This document shows, piece after piece, positions 1 to 7,354 of a stretch of 9,093 bases of DNA (its first letter is position 1; each line of letters starts with the position of its first letter). Source of the stretch: Terrimesophilobacter sp036565765 (GTDB lineage: Bacteria > Actinomycetota > Actinomycetes > Actinomycetales > Microbacteriaceae); NCBI RefSeq assembly GCF_036565765.1, contig NZ_DATCXP010000021.1; one strand, written 5' to 3'. Both the position numbers and the translations under genes were made by a program. The notes under the pieces are model-generated. The model did not search any database, was not told the DNA's origin, and was given only the letters and a program-made list of their open reading frames with translations.

Positions 1-471
1 GCCGCCGAGTCCGTCCAGCCTGATGTGGTCGGCCCCCAGGTCGACGCCGCCGTCGGCGAGGGTGATACCGGCCGCGACGGTGAGCCGCGCAGGACCGCGG
101 GCGAGATCGGCATCCTTGCGAGAGGTCGGACGGCGCGACCGGGCGAGCTCGACGCCGTCCACGATCTCCCCCGCGCGCAGCAGGAGCCCGGAGGCTTGTC
201 CTTCCGGGCCGCACACCACGTTCGCACAGGTGTGCATCCCGTAGGTGAAGTAGGTGTAGAGATGGCCGGCCTCGCCGAACATCACGGCGTTGCGGGCCGT
301 CTTGCCGCGGAACGCGTGGGAGCCGGGATCCGCCGAGCCGTGGTAGGCCTCGATCTCGGTGATGCGCAGGCTCACCGTGCCCTCGGGAGCCGACACTGTC
401 AGCACAGCGCCGAGGAGCAGTGGTGCGACCTCGTAGCTGGGCGCCGCGAGGACGGAGCGATCGAAGTTCAT
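1..471 (-). CDS. mpg: DNA-3-methyladenine glycosylase (AAG/MPG family), C-terminus cut by window edge
   Basis: This is a base-excision repair enzyme that flips out alkylated purines such as 3-methyladenine and cleaves the N-glycosidic bond. The window holds the first 157 codons, read from ATG at 471. Visible AAG-family landmarks are EIEAY at residues 39-43, SHAFRG at 51-56, RNAVMF at 60-65 and YTYFTYGM at 72-79. By spacing against human AAG, Glu41 matches the catalytic Glu125, Tyr43 and His52 match the base-stacking Tyr127 and His136, and Tyr77 matches the intercalating Tyr162. The ATG overlaps by 4 nt (ATGA) the TGA at 468-470 that would end full-length argH. No good Shine-Dalgarno precedes it, so it was probably translated by coupling to argH. 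The premature amber in argH may therefore lower its expression. The family assignment is firm; the 3' end is outside the window. Confidence 0.93.
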   Translation of the reverse strand, partial: MNFDRSVLAAPSYEVAPLLLGAVLTVSAPEGTVSLRITEIEAYHGSADPGSHAFRGKTARNAVMFGEAGHLYTYFTYGMHTCANVVCGPEGQASGLLLRAGEIVDGVELARSRRPTSRKDADLARGPARLTVAAGITLADGGVDLGADHIRLDGLGG

Positions 472-641
472 GACGACAGGCCCCGGACGCGGGCCGCGAG
501 CGCCGCGAGTTGCTCGGCGACGCGCGACGGCGCCGTACCGCCGACCCCGTCGCGGCTCGCGATCGACCCCGTTACCGTGAGAACGCTGCGCACCTCGGGT
601 GTGAGTTTCGGCGAGAGCTGCGCCAACTGCTCGTCGCTCGG
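468..641 (-). pseudogene. argH: orphaned C-terminal tail of argininosuccinate lyase, downstream of the amber codon
   Basis: Reading on in the argH frame past the TAG at 642-644 gives 57 sense codons and then TGA at 468-470. The peptide starts PSDEQLAQLSPKLTPEVRSV and continues through LTVTGSIASRDG and GGTAPSRVAEQL, which is the expected C-terminal tail of actinobacterial ArgH. No frameshift is present and third positions stay G/C-rich, so the stretch looks recently coding. With it, ArgH would be 470 residues, within the normal range for the family. It has no evident start or ribosome binding site of its own, so it is probably made only by readthrough. The TGA overlaps the glycosylase ATG, which marks 468 as the ancestral end of argH. 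Confidence 0.85.
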
Positions 642-1880
642 CTAGTGCAGTTCGAGTCCGTGCTGTTCGCAGAATCGCACCAGCGCGCCGCTCACCTCGT
701 GCGCGTCGCGGAACGGGAGGCCCTGCTTCACGAGCCACTCCGCGACATCGGTGGCCAGGGAGAATCCCTGAGGGGCCAGCTCGGCCATCCGCTCGGTGTC
801 GAACCGCAGGGTCGCGACCATGCCGGTGAACGCCGGCAGGAGCACCTCGAGAGTTTCAACGGAGTCGAATACCGGCTCCTTGTCCTCCTGCAGATCGCGA
901 TTGTAGGCGAGCGGGAGCCCTTTGAGCGTCGCGAGGAGCCCGGTGAGGTTGCCGATCAGGCGACCGGCCTTCCCCCGCGCGAGCTCGGCAATGTCGGGAT
1001 TCTTCTTCTGCGGCATGATCGACGAGCCGGTCGAGTAGGCATCGTCGAGCAGGATGAAGCCGAACTCCCGCGTGTTCCAGAGGATGATCTCCTCGGCGAA
1101 GCGCGACAAATCGATGCCGAGCTGGGCGCACACGAACGCGAACTCGGACACCACGTCACGGCTCGCCGTCGCATCGATCGAATTCTCGCTCGGCCCGGAC
1201 AGCCCGAGCTCCCGTGCGACGAGGGCCGGGTCGAGCCCCAGGGAGCTTCCGGCGAGGGCGCCGGACCCGTAGGGGGACATGCTCGCGCGCACCGTCCAGT
1301 CGCGCAACCGCTCGAGATCCCTCACGAGCGGCCAGGCGTGGGCGAGCAGGTGGTGGGCGAGCAGCACCGGCTGGGCGTGCTGAAGATGGGTCCTGCCGGG
1401 CATGGCAGCATCCGGATGCGCCTGCGCCTGCGCCGCGATCGCGTCGATGAGCTGGATGACGAGGTGCGCGATGCGGCGCCCGTGATCGAGCAGGTAGAGC
1501 CGGATGAGCGTCGCGATCTGATCGTTGCGGCTGCGCCCGGCACGCAGCTTTCCCCCGAGATCGGGCCCCGCGATGCGCAGGAGCTCCCGCTCGAGCGCGC
1601 CGTGGACGTCCTCATCGGACTCCTGCGCCGTGATGCTCCCCTCCTCGATCCCGGACCGCAGCTTCCCGAGCGCGTCGAGCATGCTCTCGAGCTCGGCTGC
1701 GTTCAGGTATCCGGCGGCCGCGAGCGCCTTGGCGTGGGCGCGGGATCCCGCGATGTCGTACGGAGCGAGTTGCCAGTCGAAGTGGGTCGAGCGGCTCAGT
1801 CGGGCGAGTTCCGGCGACGGGCCCGTCGAGAAGCGGGCGCCCCACAGGGAGCCCTCGTTCGTCGTACCTTCTGAGCTCAT
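642..1880 (-). CDS. argH: argininosuccinate lyase, truncated by an in-frame TAG at codon 413
   Basis: ArgH splits argininosuccinate into arginine and fumarate, the last step of arginine synthesis; it is a cytosolic homotetramer of the fumarase/aspartase superfamily. The 412-residue open frame shows AGRSRNDQ at 114-121, the GRTHLQHAQP region at 162-171 with its conserved His, and the family signature GSSIMPQKKNPD at 285-296. The start is ATG 1880, preceded by AAAGG at 1888-1892 with a 7-nt spacer. The frame stops at TAG 642-644 after LELH. The following codons encode the normal tail (see 468-641), so the product lacks about 57 residues of the C-terminal region. The position of the stop is usually Glu in relatives as I recall them (GAG to TAG, one change). 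Whether the short protein is active cannot be told from sequence. A sequencing error is a real alternative. Confidence 0.93.
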   Translation of the reverse strand: MSSEGTTNEGSLWGARFSTGPSPELARLSRSTHFDWQLAPYDIAGSRAHAKALAAAGYLNAAELESMLDALGKLRSGIEEGSITAQESDEDVHGALERELLRIAGPDLGGKLRAGRSRNDQIATLIRLYLLDHGRRIAHLVIQLIDAIAAQAQAHPDAAMPGRTHLQHAQPVLLAHHLLAHAWPLVRDLERLRDWTVRASMSPYGSGALAGSSLGLDPALVARELGLSGPSENSIDATASRDVVSEFAFVCAQLGIDLSRFAEEIILWNTREFGFILLDDAYSTGSSIMPQKKNPDIAELARGKAGRLIGNLTGLLATLKGLPLAYNRDLQEDKEPVFDSVETLEVLLPAFTGMVATLRFDTERMAELAPQGFSLATDVAEWLVKQGLPFRDAHEVSGALVRFCEQHGLELH

Positions 1881-1901
1881 TGACTCGCCTTTCTCGTAGC
1901 C

Positions 1902-1937
1902 GGTTTCGAGACGCTCGCTAGCGCTCGCTCCTCAACC
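1902..1937. repeat. 36-bp interspersed palindromic repeat across the argG stop codon
   Basis: The plus strand begins GGTTTCGAGACGCTCGCTAG at 1902 and ends CTCCTCAACC at 1937. The ends can pair as GGTT/AACC and GAG/CTC with a 2-nt bulge, and the centre is a GCTAGC palindrome flanked by GCTCGC copies. I recognise this sequence type as a dispersed element between genes in Microbacteriaceae genomes; only one copy is in the window. Its right end supplies the last argG codon (GGT) and the TGA stop (1932-1934), and it fills most of the argG-argH gap. It could act as an RNA hairpin between argG and argH or be a passive mobile remnant. Confidence 0.6.
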
Positions 1938-3134
1938 AGCGGCGGCCTGGTCTCGCCGCGCCGAGATCTTGCTCGGCAGCGACCAGATCTCGATGAAGCC
2001 CTTCGACAGGGACTGATCGAAGGTGTCCCCGGTGTCGTAGGTCGCGAGGTCGAAGTCGTACAGGCTCTGCTCGCTGCGCTGGCCGGTCACGGTCGCCCTG
2101 CCACCTTGCAGTTTCAACCGGATGTCGCCGCTCACGTGCTTCTGGGTGTCCTCGATGAACACGTCGAGCGATCGCTTGAGGCTCGAGAACCAGAGCCCGT
2201 CGTAAACCAGGTTGGACCACTCCGCCTCGACACCGCGTTTGTACCGGCCGAGATCGCGCTCGATCGTGAGCGCTTCGAGCGCCTCGTGCGCCTCGATCAG
2301 GGCCATCGCCGCCGGCGCCTCGTATACCTCGCGGCTCTTGATCCCGACGAGGCGGTCCTCGACGACATCGATACGGCCGACACCGTGCTTTCCGGCCAGC
2401 TCGTTGAGTTTCTCGACGATCGCGAGCGGCGAGTAGACGACGCCGTCGATCGCGACCGGGATGCCGGCCTCGAACGTGATCACGACCTCATCCGCGGGGC
2501 GGGCGACGTTCGGATCCTGCGTGTACTCGTAGAGGTCCTCGATCGGGGCGTTCCAGGGATCCTCGAGGAATCCGGTCTCCACCGCGCGACCCCACACGTT
2601 CTTGTCGATCGAGTACGGGCTCGCGGCGCTCTGGCGGATCGGCAGATTGCGTTCGTTCGCGTAGACGATGGCCTTGTCGCGGGTGAGAGCGAGGTCCCGA
2701 ACCGGAGCGATGCTCGTGAGGTCGGGCGCGAGCGCGGCGACGGCGGCCTCGAACCGCACCTGGTCGTTGCCCTTCCCGGTGCAGCCGTGGGCGACGCTGC
2801 TCGCGCCGAGCTGCCGCGCGGTTGCCGCCAGGTACTTCGCGATCAGCGGACGCGACAGCGCCGAGACGAGCGGATACCGCTTCTGGTACAGCGCGTTCGC
2901 CTTGAGCGCGGGCATGAGGTAATCGCTCGCGAACTCCTCCTTGGCGTCCACGACGACCGCCTCGACGGCACCGCAGTCAAGCGCCCGCTGCCGAATGTCC
3001 TCCATATCCTCTCCGCCCTGGCCGACGTCGACGGCGAGCGCGACGACCTCCTTGCCGGTCGCATCCTTCAGCCAGCCGATGCCGACGGAGGTGTCGAGGC
3101 CGCCCGAATAGGCGAGGACTACGCGTTCTGACAT
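1932..3134 (-). CDS. argG: argininosuccinate synthase
   Basis: ArgG condenses citrulline and aspartate with ATP to form argininosuccinate in the cytosol. The 400-residue product has the N-type ATP pyrophosphatase loop SGGLDTS at 10-16. It also shows HGCTGKGNDQVRFE, which is typical of the synthetase domain, and conserved blocks such as NVWGRAVETGFLED and DRLVGIKSREVYEAP. Length matches the roughly 400-residue actinobacterial form. The start is ATG 3134, with a strong AAGGAG at 3144-3149 and a 9-nt spacer. It lies 38 bp after the argF stop, the only sizeable gap upstream of it in the operon. In most actinobacteria known to me argR sits here; it is missing. The last codon and TGA stop lie inside the 36-bp repeat, so the C-terminal end was probably set by that element. 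Confidence 0.97.
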   Translation of the reverse strand: MSERVVLAYSGGLDTSVGIGWLKDATGKEVVALAVDVGQGGEDMEDIRQRALDCGAVEAVVVDAKEEFASDYLMPALKANALYQKRYPLVSALSRPLIAKYLAATARQLGASSVAHGCTGKGNDQVRFEAAVAALAPDLTSIAPVRDLALTRDKAIVYANERNLPIRQSAASPYSIDKNVWGRAVETGFLEDPWNAPIEDLYEYTQDPNVARPADEVVITFEAGIPVAIDGVVYSPLAIVEKLNELAGKHGVGRIDVVEDRLVGIKSREVYEAPAAMALIEAHEALEALTIERDLGRYKRGVEAEWSNLVYDGLWFSSLKRSLDVFIEDTQKHVSGDIRLKLQGGRATVTGQRSEQSLYDFDLATYDTGDTFDQSLSKGFIEIWSLPSKISARRDQAAAG

Positions 3135-3172
3135 CTGTTCGTTCTCCTTGTATTGTGCAGTTTCGAGTGTAT
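3135..3172 (-). promoter_or_regulatory. argF-argG gap: argG ribosome binding site and possible internal promoter
   Basis: This 38-bp gap is about 42% GC, far below the surrounding genes. It contains the argG Shine-Dalgarno AAGGAG at 3144-3149. The minus-strand hexamer TACACT at 3166-3171 fits the actinobacterial -10 pattern TAnnnT and would start a transcript roughly 25 nt before the argG ATG. The matching -35 region, inside the end of argF, is poor. A separate start for argGH and the glycosylase gene is therefore only possible. No arginine-repressor box is evident. Confidence 0.3.
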
Positions 3173-4093
3173 TTACTGTTGAAGCAGCCAGACCATGAGA
3201 GCCTTCTGCGCGTGCAGGCGGTTCTCCGCCTCGTCCCAGATCACGCTCTGCGGCCCGTCGAGGACCTCGGCGGTGACCTCGAAGCCGCGATCGGCGGGCA
3301 GACAGTGCAGGAACAGGGCATCCGGTTTCGCGAGCGCCATGAGTTCCGCGTTCACCTGGTACCTGCTGAGCTGCGTGAGGCGTGCGGCCTTCTCCTCCTC
3401 CTTGCCCATCGACACCCAGGTGTCCGTCACCACGACGTCCGCACCGGCGACCGCCTCGAGCGGGTCGGCGTAGAGGGTCACCGAGCCGCCGGTTCTCGCC
3501 GCGACGACGTCGGCGTCGGAGACGACCGAGTCCGTCGGGGCGTACTCGGCCGGCGAGGCGACGCGCACGTGCATGCCAGCAGTCGCACCGGCGAGCAGGT
3601 AGGACTGCGCCATGTTGCTGGCACCGTCGCCGAGGAAGGTGACCGTGAGCCCGGGCAGCGCGCCCCTGTGCTCGCGGATGGTCAGCAGGTCGGCGAGCAG
3701 CTGACAGGGGTGGAAATCGTCGGAGAGCGCGTTGATCACCGGCACGGTCGTCCCGGCGGCCATCTCTTCGAGTCCCGACTGGGCGTACGTCCGCCACACG
3801 ATCGCCGCGACCTGGCGCTCGAGCACGCGGGCGGTGTCGGCCGCGGTCTCCTTGCCGCCGAGCTGGCTGTTCGCGGTGCTGATGATCAGGGGCACGCCGC
3901 CGAGGTCGGCGATGCCGACCGCGAACGACACGCGGGTGCGGGTCGATGACTTGTCGAAGATGACCGCGACCGTCTGCGGCCCGAGCAGCGCTCTCGAAGA
4001 GTACCGGTCCTTCTTGAGTGCGACCGCGAGATCCAGGATGGCGGTCTGCTCGCCCTGACTCAGGTCGTCGTCCCGCAGAAAGTGTCTCGTCAT
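3173..4093 (-). CDS. argF: ornithine carbamoyltransferase
   Basis: ArgF transfers the carbamoyl group of carbamoyl phosphate to ornithine, giving citrulline. The 306-residue protein has the carbamoyl-phosphate loop STRTR at 50-54 and HPCQ at 128-131. It also has the ornithine-binding SMG loop at 228-230 and the HCLPA catalytic motif at 263-267. HCLPA is followed by DRG, where many relatives have HRG. The length is normal for the anabolic enzyme. ATG 4093 overlaps the argD stop by 4 nt (ATGA) and is preceded by GGAGG at 4101-4105 with a 7-nt spacer, so it has its own ribosome site as well as coupling. It ends with TAA at 3173-3175. Confidence 0.97.
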   Translation of the reverse strand: MTRHFLRDDDLSQGEQTAILDLAVALKKDRYSSRALLGPQTVAVIFDKSSTRTRVSFAVGIADLGGVPLIISTANSQLGGKETAADTARVLERQVAAIVWRTYAQSGLEEMAAGTTVPVINALSDDFHPCQLLADLLTIREHRGALPGLTVTFLGDGASNMAQSYLLAGATAGMHVRVASPAEYAPTDSVVSDADVVAARTGGSVTLYADPLEAVAGADVVVTDTWVSMGKEEEKAARLTQLSRYQVNAELMALAKPDALFLHCLPADRGFEVTAEVLDGPQSVIWDEAENRLHAQKALMVWLLQQ

Positions 4094-5349
4094 GCCACGG
4101 CCTCCAGCGCCTGGGTGAACAGTTCGGTGAATTCTGCGAGTTCCGGGTCGCCGATGATGAGAGGCGGTGCGATGCGGATGCTCGACTCGTTCGGCGCGTT
4201 GACGATGAGACCGAGTTCGAGGGCTTTCGCGGCCACCTCCCTGGCGACCGGACCGGAGAGGCCGACCCCGATGAGCAGTCCGCTCCCCCGCACCTCGGAG
4301 ACGAGCGGCGAGCCGAAGCCGCGGATCATCGCGCGCAGCTGCTCGCCCCGGCGAGCGGCGTTCTCTACCAGCCCGGCCCGTTCGATCTCGCCGAGGACCG
4401 CGTTCCCGGCCGCCGCAGCGAGCGGGTTGCCACCGAAGGTGCTGCCGTGCTGGCCCGCGGTGAACAGCCGCGAGGTCTCGCCGAAGGTCACGAGCGCACC
4501 GATCGGAACTCCTCCGGCGATACCCTTCGCGAGTGCGATGGCGTCGGGGACGATGCCGTGCTGCTGGAAGGCGAACCAGCTCCCGGTGCGGCCGATCCCG
4601 GTCTGGATCTCGTCCAGGATGAGCAGTGCGCCATGTCGGCTCGTAAGTTCCCTCGCACGTTCGAGATAGCCGTCCGGGAGGTCGAGGACGCCGGCCTCTC
4701 CCTTGATCGGCTCGAGAAACAAGGCTGCGACGGAGTCGTCCATGGCCGCCTCGAGCGCTTCGATCGTCGACTCGATGTGCTCGATCCCGGGGACGAGTGG
4801 TTCGAACGGTTCCTGCAGCGCGCGCTGACCGGTGAGAGAGAGCGCGCCCATGGTGCGCCCGTGGAAGGAGTGGCGCAGGCTCAGGATGCGCGGGCGCTCC
4901 CCCCCGCGCAGATTGAGCCTCGCGAGCTTGATGGCGGCCTCGATCGCCTCGGTCCCCGAGTTGCAGAGGAACACCCGGCCGTCGTCTCCTGCGCCGCTGA
5001 TCCGGCACAGTCGCTCGGCCAACTCGAGCTGAGGCGGTGTCGCGAAGTAATTCGAGACGTGGGCGAGCGTTGCGACCTGCCTGCTCACGGCATCGACGAG
5101 CACCGGATGCGCGTGCCCGAGCGCGTTGACGGCGATGCCGGCGAGGAAGTCGAGGTAGCGCTTGCCGTCGGCGTCCCACACGTGGCAGCCTTCTCCGCGC
5201 ACGAGCATGGCGAGAGGACTCGTGATCGTGCCCATGAGGTTCCCCCGGTAGCGGTTGATCCACGGGGTTGTCGCGGGGGTCTCGGCACGCTCGACCGGAG
5301 AGACCTGCTCGACCGGAGGGACCTGCTCGACCGGGAGTTCCTGGTTCAT
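4090..5349 (-). CDS. argD: acetylornithine aminotransferase with a repeat-bearing N-terminal extension
   Basis: ArgD is a class III PLP aminotransferase that converts N-acetylglutamate semialdehyde to N-acetylornithine with glutamate as amino donor. The 419-residue product shows SGTEA at 131-135, DEIQTG at 246-251, the PLP lysine Lys275 in LAKGIAGG, and HGSTFGGNPLA from 301. Compared with typical ArgD, which begins close to the WxxRY segment (here from Trp30), there are about 25 extra N-terminal residues. These carry three hexapeptide copies (LPVEQ, VPPVEQ, VSPVER type). No other start codon occurs in frame before Met39. ATG 5349 overlaps the argB stop by 4 nt and has GAGAGGG at 5357-5363 with a 7-nt spacer, so this start is well supported. 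The extension is rich in Pro, Glu and Val and is probably disordered. Confidence 0.96.
   Translation of the reverse strand: MNQELPVEQVPPVEQVSPVERAETPATTPWINRYRGNLMGTITSPLAMLVRGEGCHVWDADGKRYLDFLAGIAVNALGHAHPVLVDAVSRQVATLAHVSNYFATPPQLELAERLCRISGAGDDGRVFLCNSGTEAIEAAIKLARLNLRGGERPRILSLRHSFHGRTMGALSLTGQRALQEPFEPLVPGIEHIESTIEALEAAMDDSVAALFLEPIKGEAGVLDLPDGYLERARELTSRHGALLILDEIQTGIGRTGSWFAFQQHGIVPDAIALAKGIAGGVPIGALVTFGETSRLFTAGQHGSTFGGNPLAAAAGNAVLGEIERAGLVENAARRGEQLRAMIRGFGSPLVSEVRGSGLLIGVGLSGPVAREVAAKALELGLIVNAPNESSIRIAPPLIIGDPELAEFTELFTQALEAVA
5289..5342 (-). repeat. three tandem 18-bp units in the 5' end of argD
   Basis: Units at 5289-5306, 5307-5324 and 5325-5342 share the plus-strand core GCTCGACCGG; the first two differ by one base and the third has diverged at its end. 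The unit length is a multiple of three, so each adds six residues to ArgD (a proline-valine-glutamate motif) without changing frame. The copy number could vary between strains without inactivating the gene. Confidence 0.9.
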
Positions 5350-6203
5350 GATGATGCCCTCTCAGCCATTGTCGCTTCCGATCTGACTACGGTCGTTCCA
5401 CTCGTGCCGAACGGTTCGTGCAGGAGCGCATGGGGCACCCGGCCGTCGATGATCGCAGCGCGCGGCACACCGCCGGTCACCGCAGCCAGGCACGCGGTCA
5501 TTTTCGGGATCATGCCGGCTTCCAGCTGCGGAAGCAGGGTCGCCAGTTCGCCCGTGTCGATCGTTGTCACGAGCGAATCGCGCTTCGGCCAGTCGCGGTA
5601 CAGTCCCTGCACATCGGTCAGGATCACGAGCCAGTCGGCTCCCAGCGCCACAGCGAGGCTCGCCGCGGCGGAATCCGCATTGACATTGAGCAGACCTCCG
5701 CCGCCCCGTTCCGGCGCAATCGCGGAGACGACCGGGATCCTTCCTGCGTCGAGGGCCTCCGTGACTGCGGTGGTGTCGACGCTCGCGACCTCACCGACCC
5801 GCCCGAGATCGACCGGTTCTCCGTCGACGACGGTACCGCGCAGGATGCCGGAGTACACGTTCCGCTCGTCCCCCGCGATCGACTCCGCGGTACCGCCGGC
5901 CGCCCGGATGCCCGCTGCGAGCTCCCGGCCCAGCTCGATGAGCACGTCCCGGACGACGAGTACGGCTTCCGGCGTTGTGTGACGCAGGCCGCCGCGGAAC
6001 TCGCTGACGATCGCCTGCCTGGCCAGTTCCGCGGAGATCTGCGGACCGCCACCGTGAGTGACGACCGGCCTGAGCCCCGCCCGCTGCAGCGCAACGAGAT
6101 CCTCGGCGAACGTCGCGCCGAGCTCCTCGTCGACCATCGCGTTGCCGCCGAATTTCACGACGACGGTCTCGCCGCGGTGTGCCTCGAGCCAGTGGATATT
6201 CAT
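5346..6203 (-). CDS. argB: acetylglutamate kinase
   Basis: ArgB phosphorylates N-acetylglutamate, usually the feedback-controlled step of the pathway. The 285-residue protein of the amino acid kinase family shows VVKFGGNAM near the N-terminus, the glycine loop HGGGPQIS, the FRGGLRHTTPEA stretch and LNVNADSAAASLAVAL. It ends with the GVPRAAIIDGRVPHALL region, including MIPKM with the conserved Lys. It starts at ATG 6203 in a TGATG junction that shares one base with the argJ stop, with only a weak ribosome site, so coupled translation is likely. It ends with TGA inside the argD start. The length is normal. Arginine feedback inhibition is usual in relatives but cannot be judged here. Confidence 0.96.
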   Translation of the reverse strand: MNIHWLEAHRGETVVVKFGGNAMVDEELGATFAEDLVALQRAGLRPVVTHGGGPQISAELARQAIVSEFRGGLRHTTPEAVLVVRDVLIELGRELAAGIRAAGGTAESIAGDERNVYSGILRGTVVDGEPVDLGRVGEVASVDTTAVTEALDAGRIPVVSAIAPERGGGGLLNVNADSAAASLAVALGADWLVILTDVQGLYRDWPKRDSLVTTIDTGELATLLPQLEAGMIPKMTACLAAVTGGVPRAAIIDGRVPHALLHEPFGTSGTTVVRSEATMAERASS

Positions 6204-7354
6204 CAGCTCGAGTACGCGCTGTTCTCGTGCACGTAGTCGTGCGTGAGGTCGTTGGTCAGGATGGTCGCGGCCGAGTCCCCCGCGAACAGCTCGATCTCCA
6301 CGAGGAGCGACCGGGGTGTGAGGTCGACGCTCTCCCTGGGCTGATCCGGCTCTCCCGCGTGGCAGACCCGAATGCCGTTCATGCTCACGTCGACGCGATA
6401 GGGGTCGAATTCCGCCCGGGTCGTCCCGATCGCGGCGAGCACCCTCCCCCAGTTGGGGTCGTTGCCGAACACGGCCGTCTTGAACAGATTGCTGCGCGCG
6501 ACGGAACGGCCGACCTCGACCGCGTCGTCCTCGCTCGCGGCACCTCGCACCTGAATCGTGATCTCGTGGCTTGCGCCCTCGGCATCGGCCATGAGCTGAG
6601 CGGCGAGATCGCCGCACACGGTCACGAGCGCGGTCTGGAAGTCGGAGTCGGTTGGGCGGATGCCGCTCGCCGCGCTTGCCAGGAGCGTCACCTGGTCGTT
6701 GGTCGAGGTGCAGCCGTCGGAATCGAGTCGATTGAATGTCGTGCGCACCGCCTCGCCCAGGGCCGTAGCGAGCTCCGTGGGCTCGAGGTCGGCATCCGTC
6801 GTGAGCACCACGAGCATCGTGGCGAGTGCCGGTGCGAGCATGCCTGCGCCCTTCGCCATGCCGCCGATCGTCCAGCCGTCACCATGGAACACCGCGGTCT
6901 TGCTGTGTGTGTCAGTCGTCAGGATCGCCTCGGCCGCCGCGATACCGCCTGTCGTGCTCAATCCGGCCGCAGCGGCGGCGACGCCGGTCTCGACCTTCGC
7001 GCGGTCGAGTTGCTCGCCGATGAGCCCGGTCGAGCAGACGAGGACGTCTCCCGGGGATACCCCGAGCGCGGCCGCGACCGCCTCCGCCGTAGCATGAGTG
7101 GTCTGGAATCCCCGGGCGCCGGTGAAGCAGTTCGCCCCACCCGAGTTCAGGACGATCGCCGAGACCCGCCCGTCGGCGGCAACCTGCTCGGACCACAGGA
7201 TCGGGTTCGCCTTCGATCGATTGCTGGTGAAGACGACAGCAGCGCACTGGCTCGGGCCACGATTCACGACAAGAGCCAGGTCTTTCCCACCTCTGGCCTT
7301 CAACCCTGCGCTGACCCCTGCCGCCTCGAAGCCGAGAGGCGCGGTGACGCTCAC
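6203..7354 (-). CDS. argJ: bifunctional glutamate N-acetyltransferase / ornithine acetyltransferase
   Basis: ArgJ moves the acetyl group from N-acetylornithine to glutamate, closing the acetyl cycle and releasing ornithine; bifunctional forms also use acetyl-CoA. The precursor self-cleaves into alpha and beta chains. The 383-residue product has the oxyanion-hole TG at 109-110 in CSTGLIG and the processing site KGAGMLAP with cleavage expected between Ala178 and the nucleophile Thr179. It also has NRLDSDGCTSTND, FGNDPNWGR and the conserved C-terminal HDYVHENSAYSS. The start is GTG 7354, which overlaps the argC stop as GTGA and places the normal N-terminus PLGFEAAGV. The frame stays open upstream but that part is the shadow of argC. 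Its presence implies the cyclic pathway, consistent with no argE in the cluster. Confidence 0.96.
   Translation of the reverse strand: MSVTAPLGFEAAGVSAGLKARGGKDLALVVNRGPSQCAAVVFTSNRSKANPILWSEQVAADGRVSAIVLNSGGANCFTGARGFQTTHATAEAVAAALGVSPGDVLVCSTGLIGEQLDRAKVETGVAAAAAGLSTTGGIAAAEAILTTDTHSKTAVFHGDGWTIGGMAKGAGMLAPALATMLVVLTTDADLEPTELATALGEAVRTTFNRLDSDGCTSTNDQVTLLASAASGIRPTDSDFQTALVTVCGDLAAQLMADAEGASHEITIQVRGAASEDDAVEVGRSVARSNLFKTAVFGNDPNWGRVLAAIGTTRAEFDPYRVDVSMNGIRVCHAGEPDQPRESVDLTPRSLLVEIELFAGDSAATILTNDLTHDYVHENSAYSS

Noticed and set aside
510..1874. A 454-codon plus-strand open frame antisense to argH
   Set aside because: argH on the other strand has clear catalytic motifs; this frame has none.
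4018..5982. A 654-codon plus-strand open frame antisense to argF, argD and argB
   Set aside because: Its sequence resembles no family I know, is Arg-rich and its frame only mirrors the GC bias of the minus-strand genes. The repeated Asp-Arg-Arg-Asp-Leu-Leu is the argD tandem repeat read backwards.
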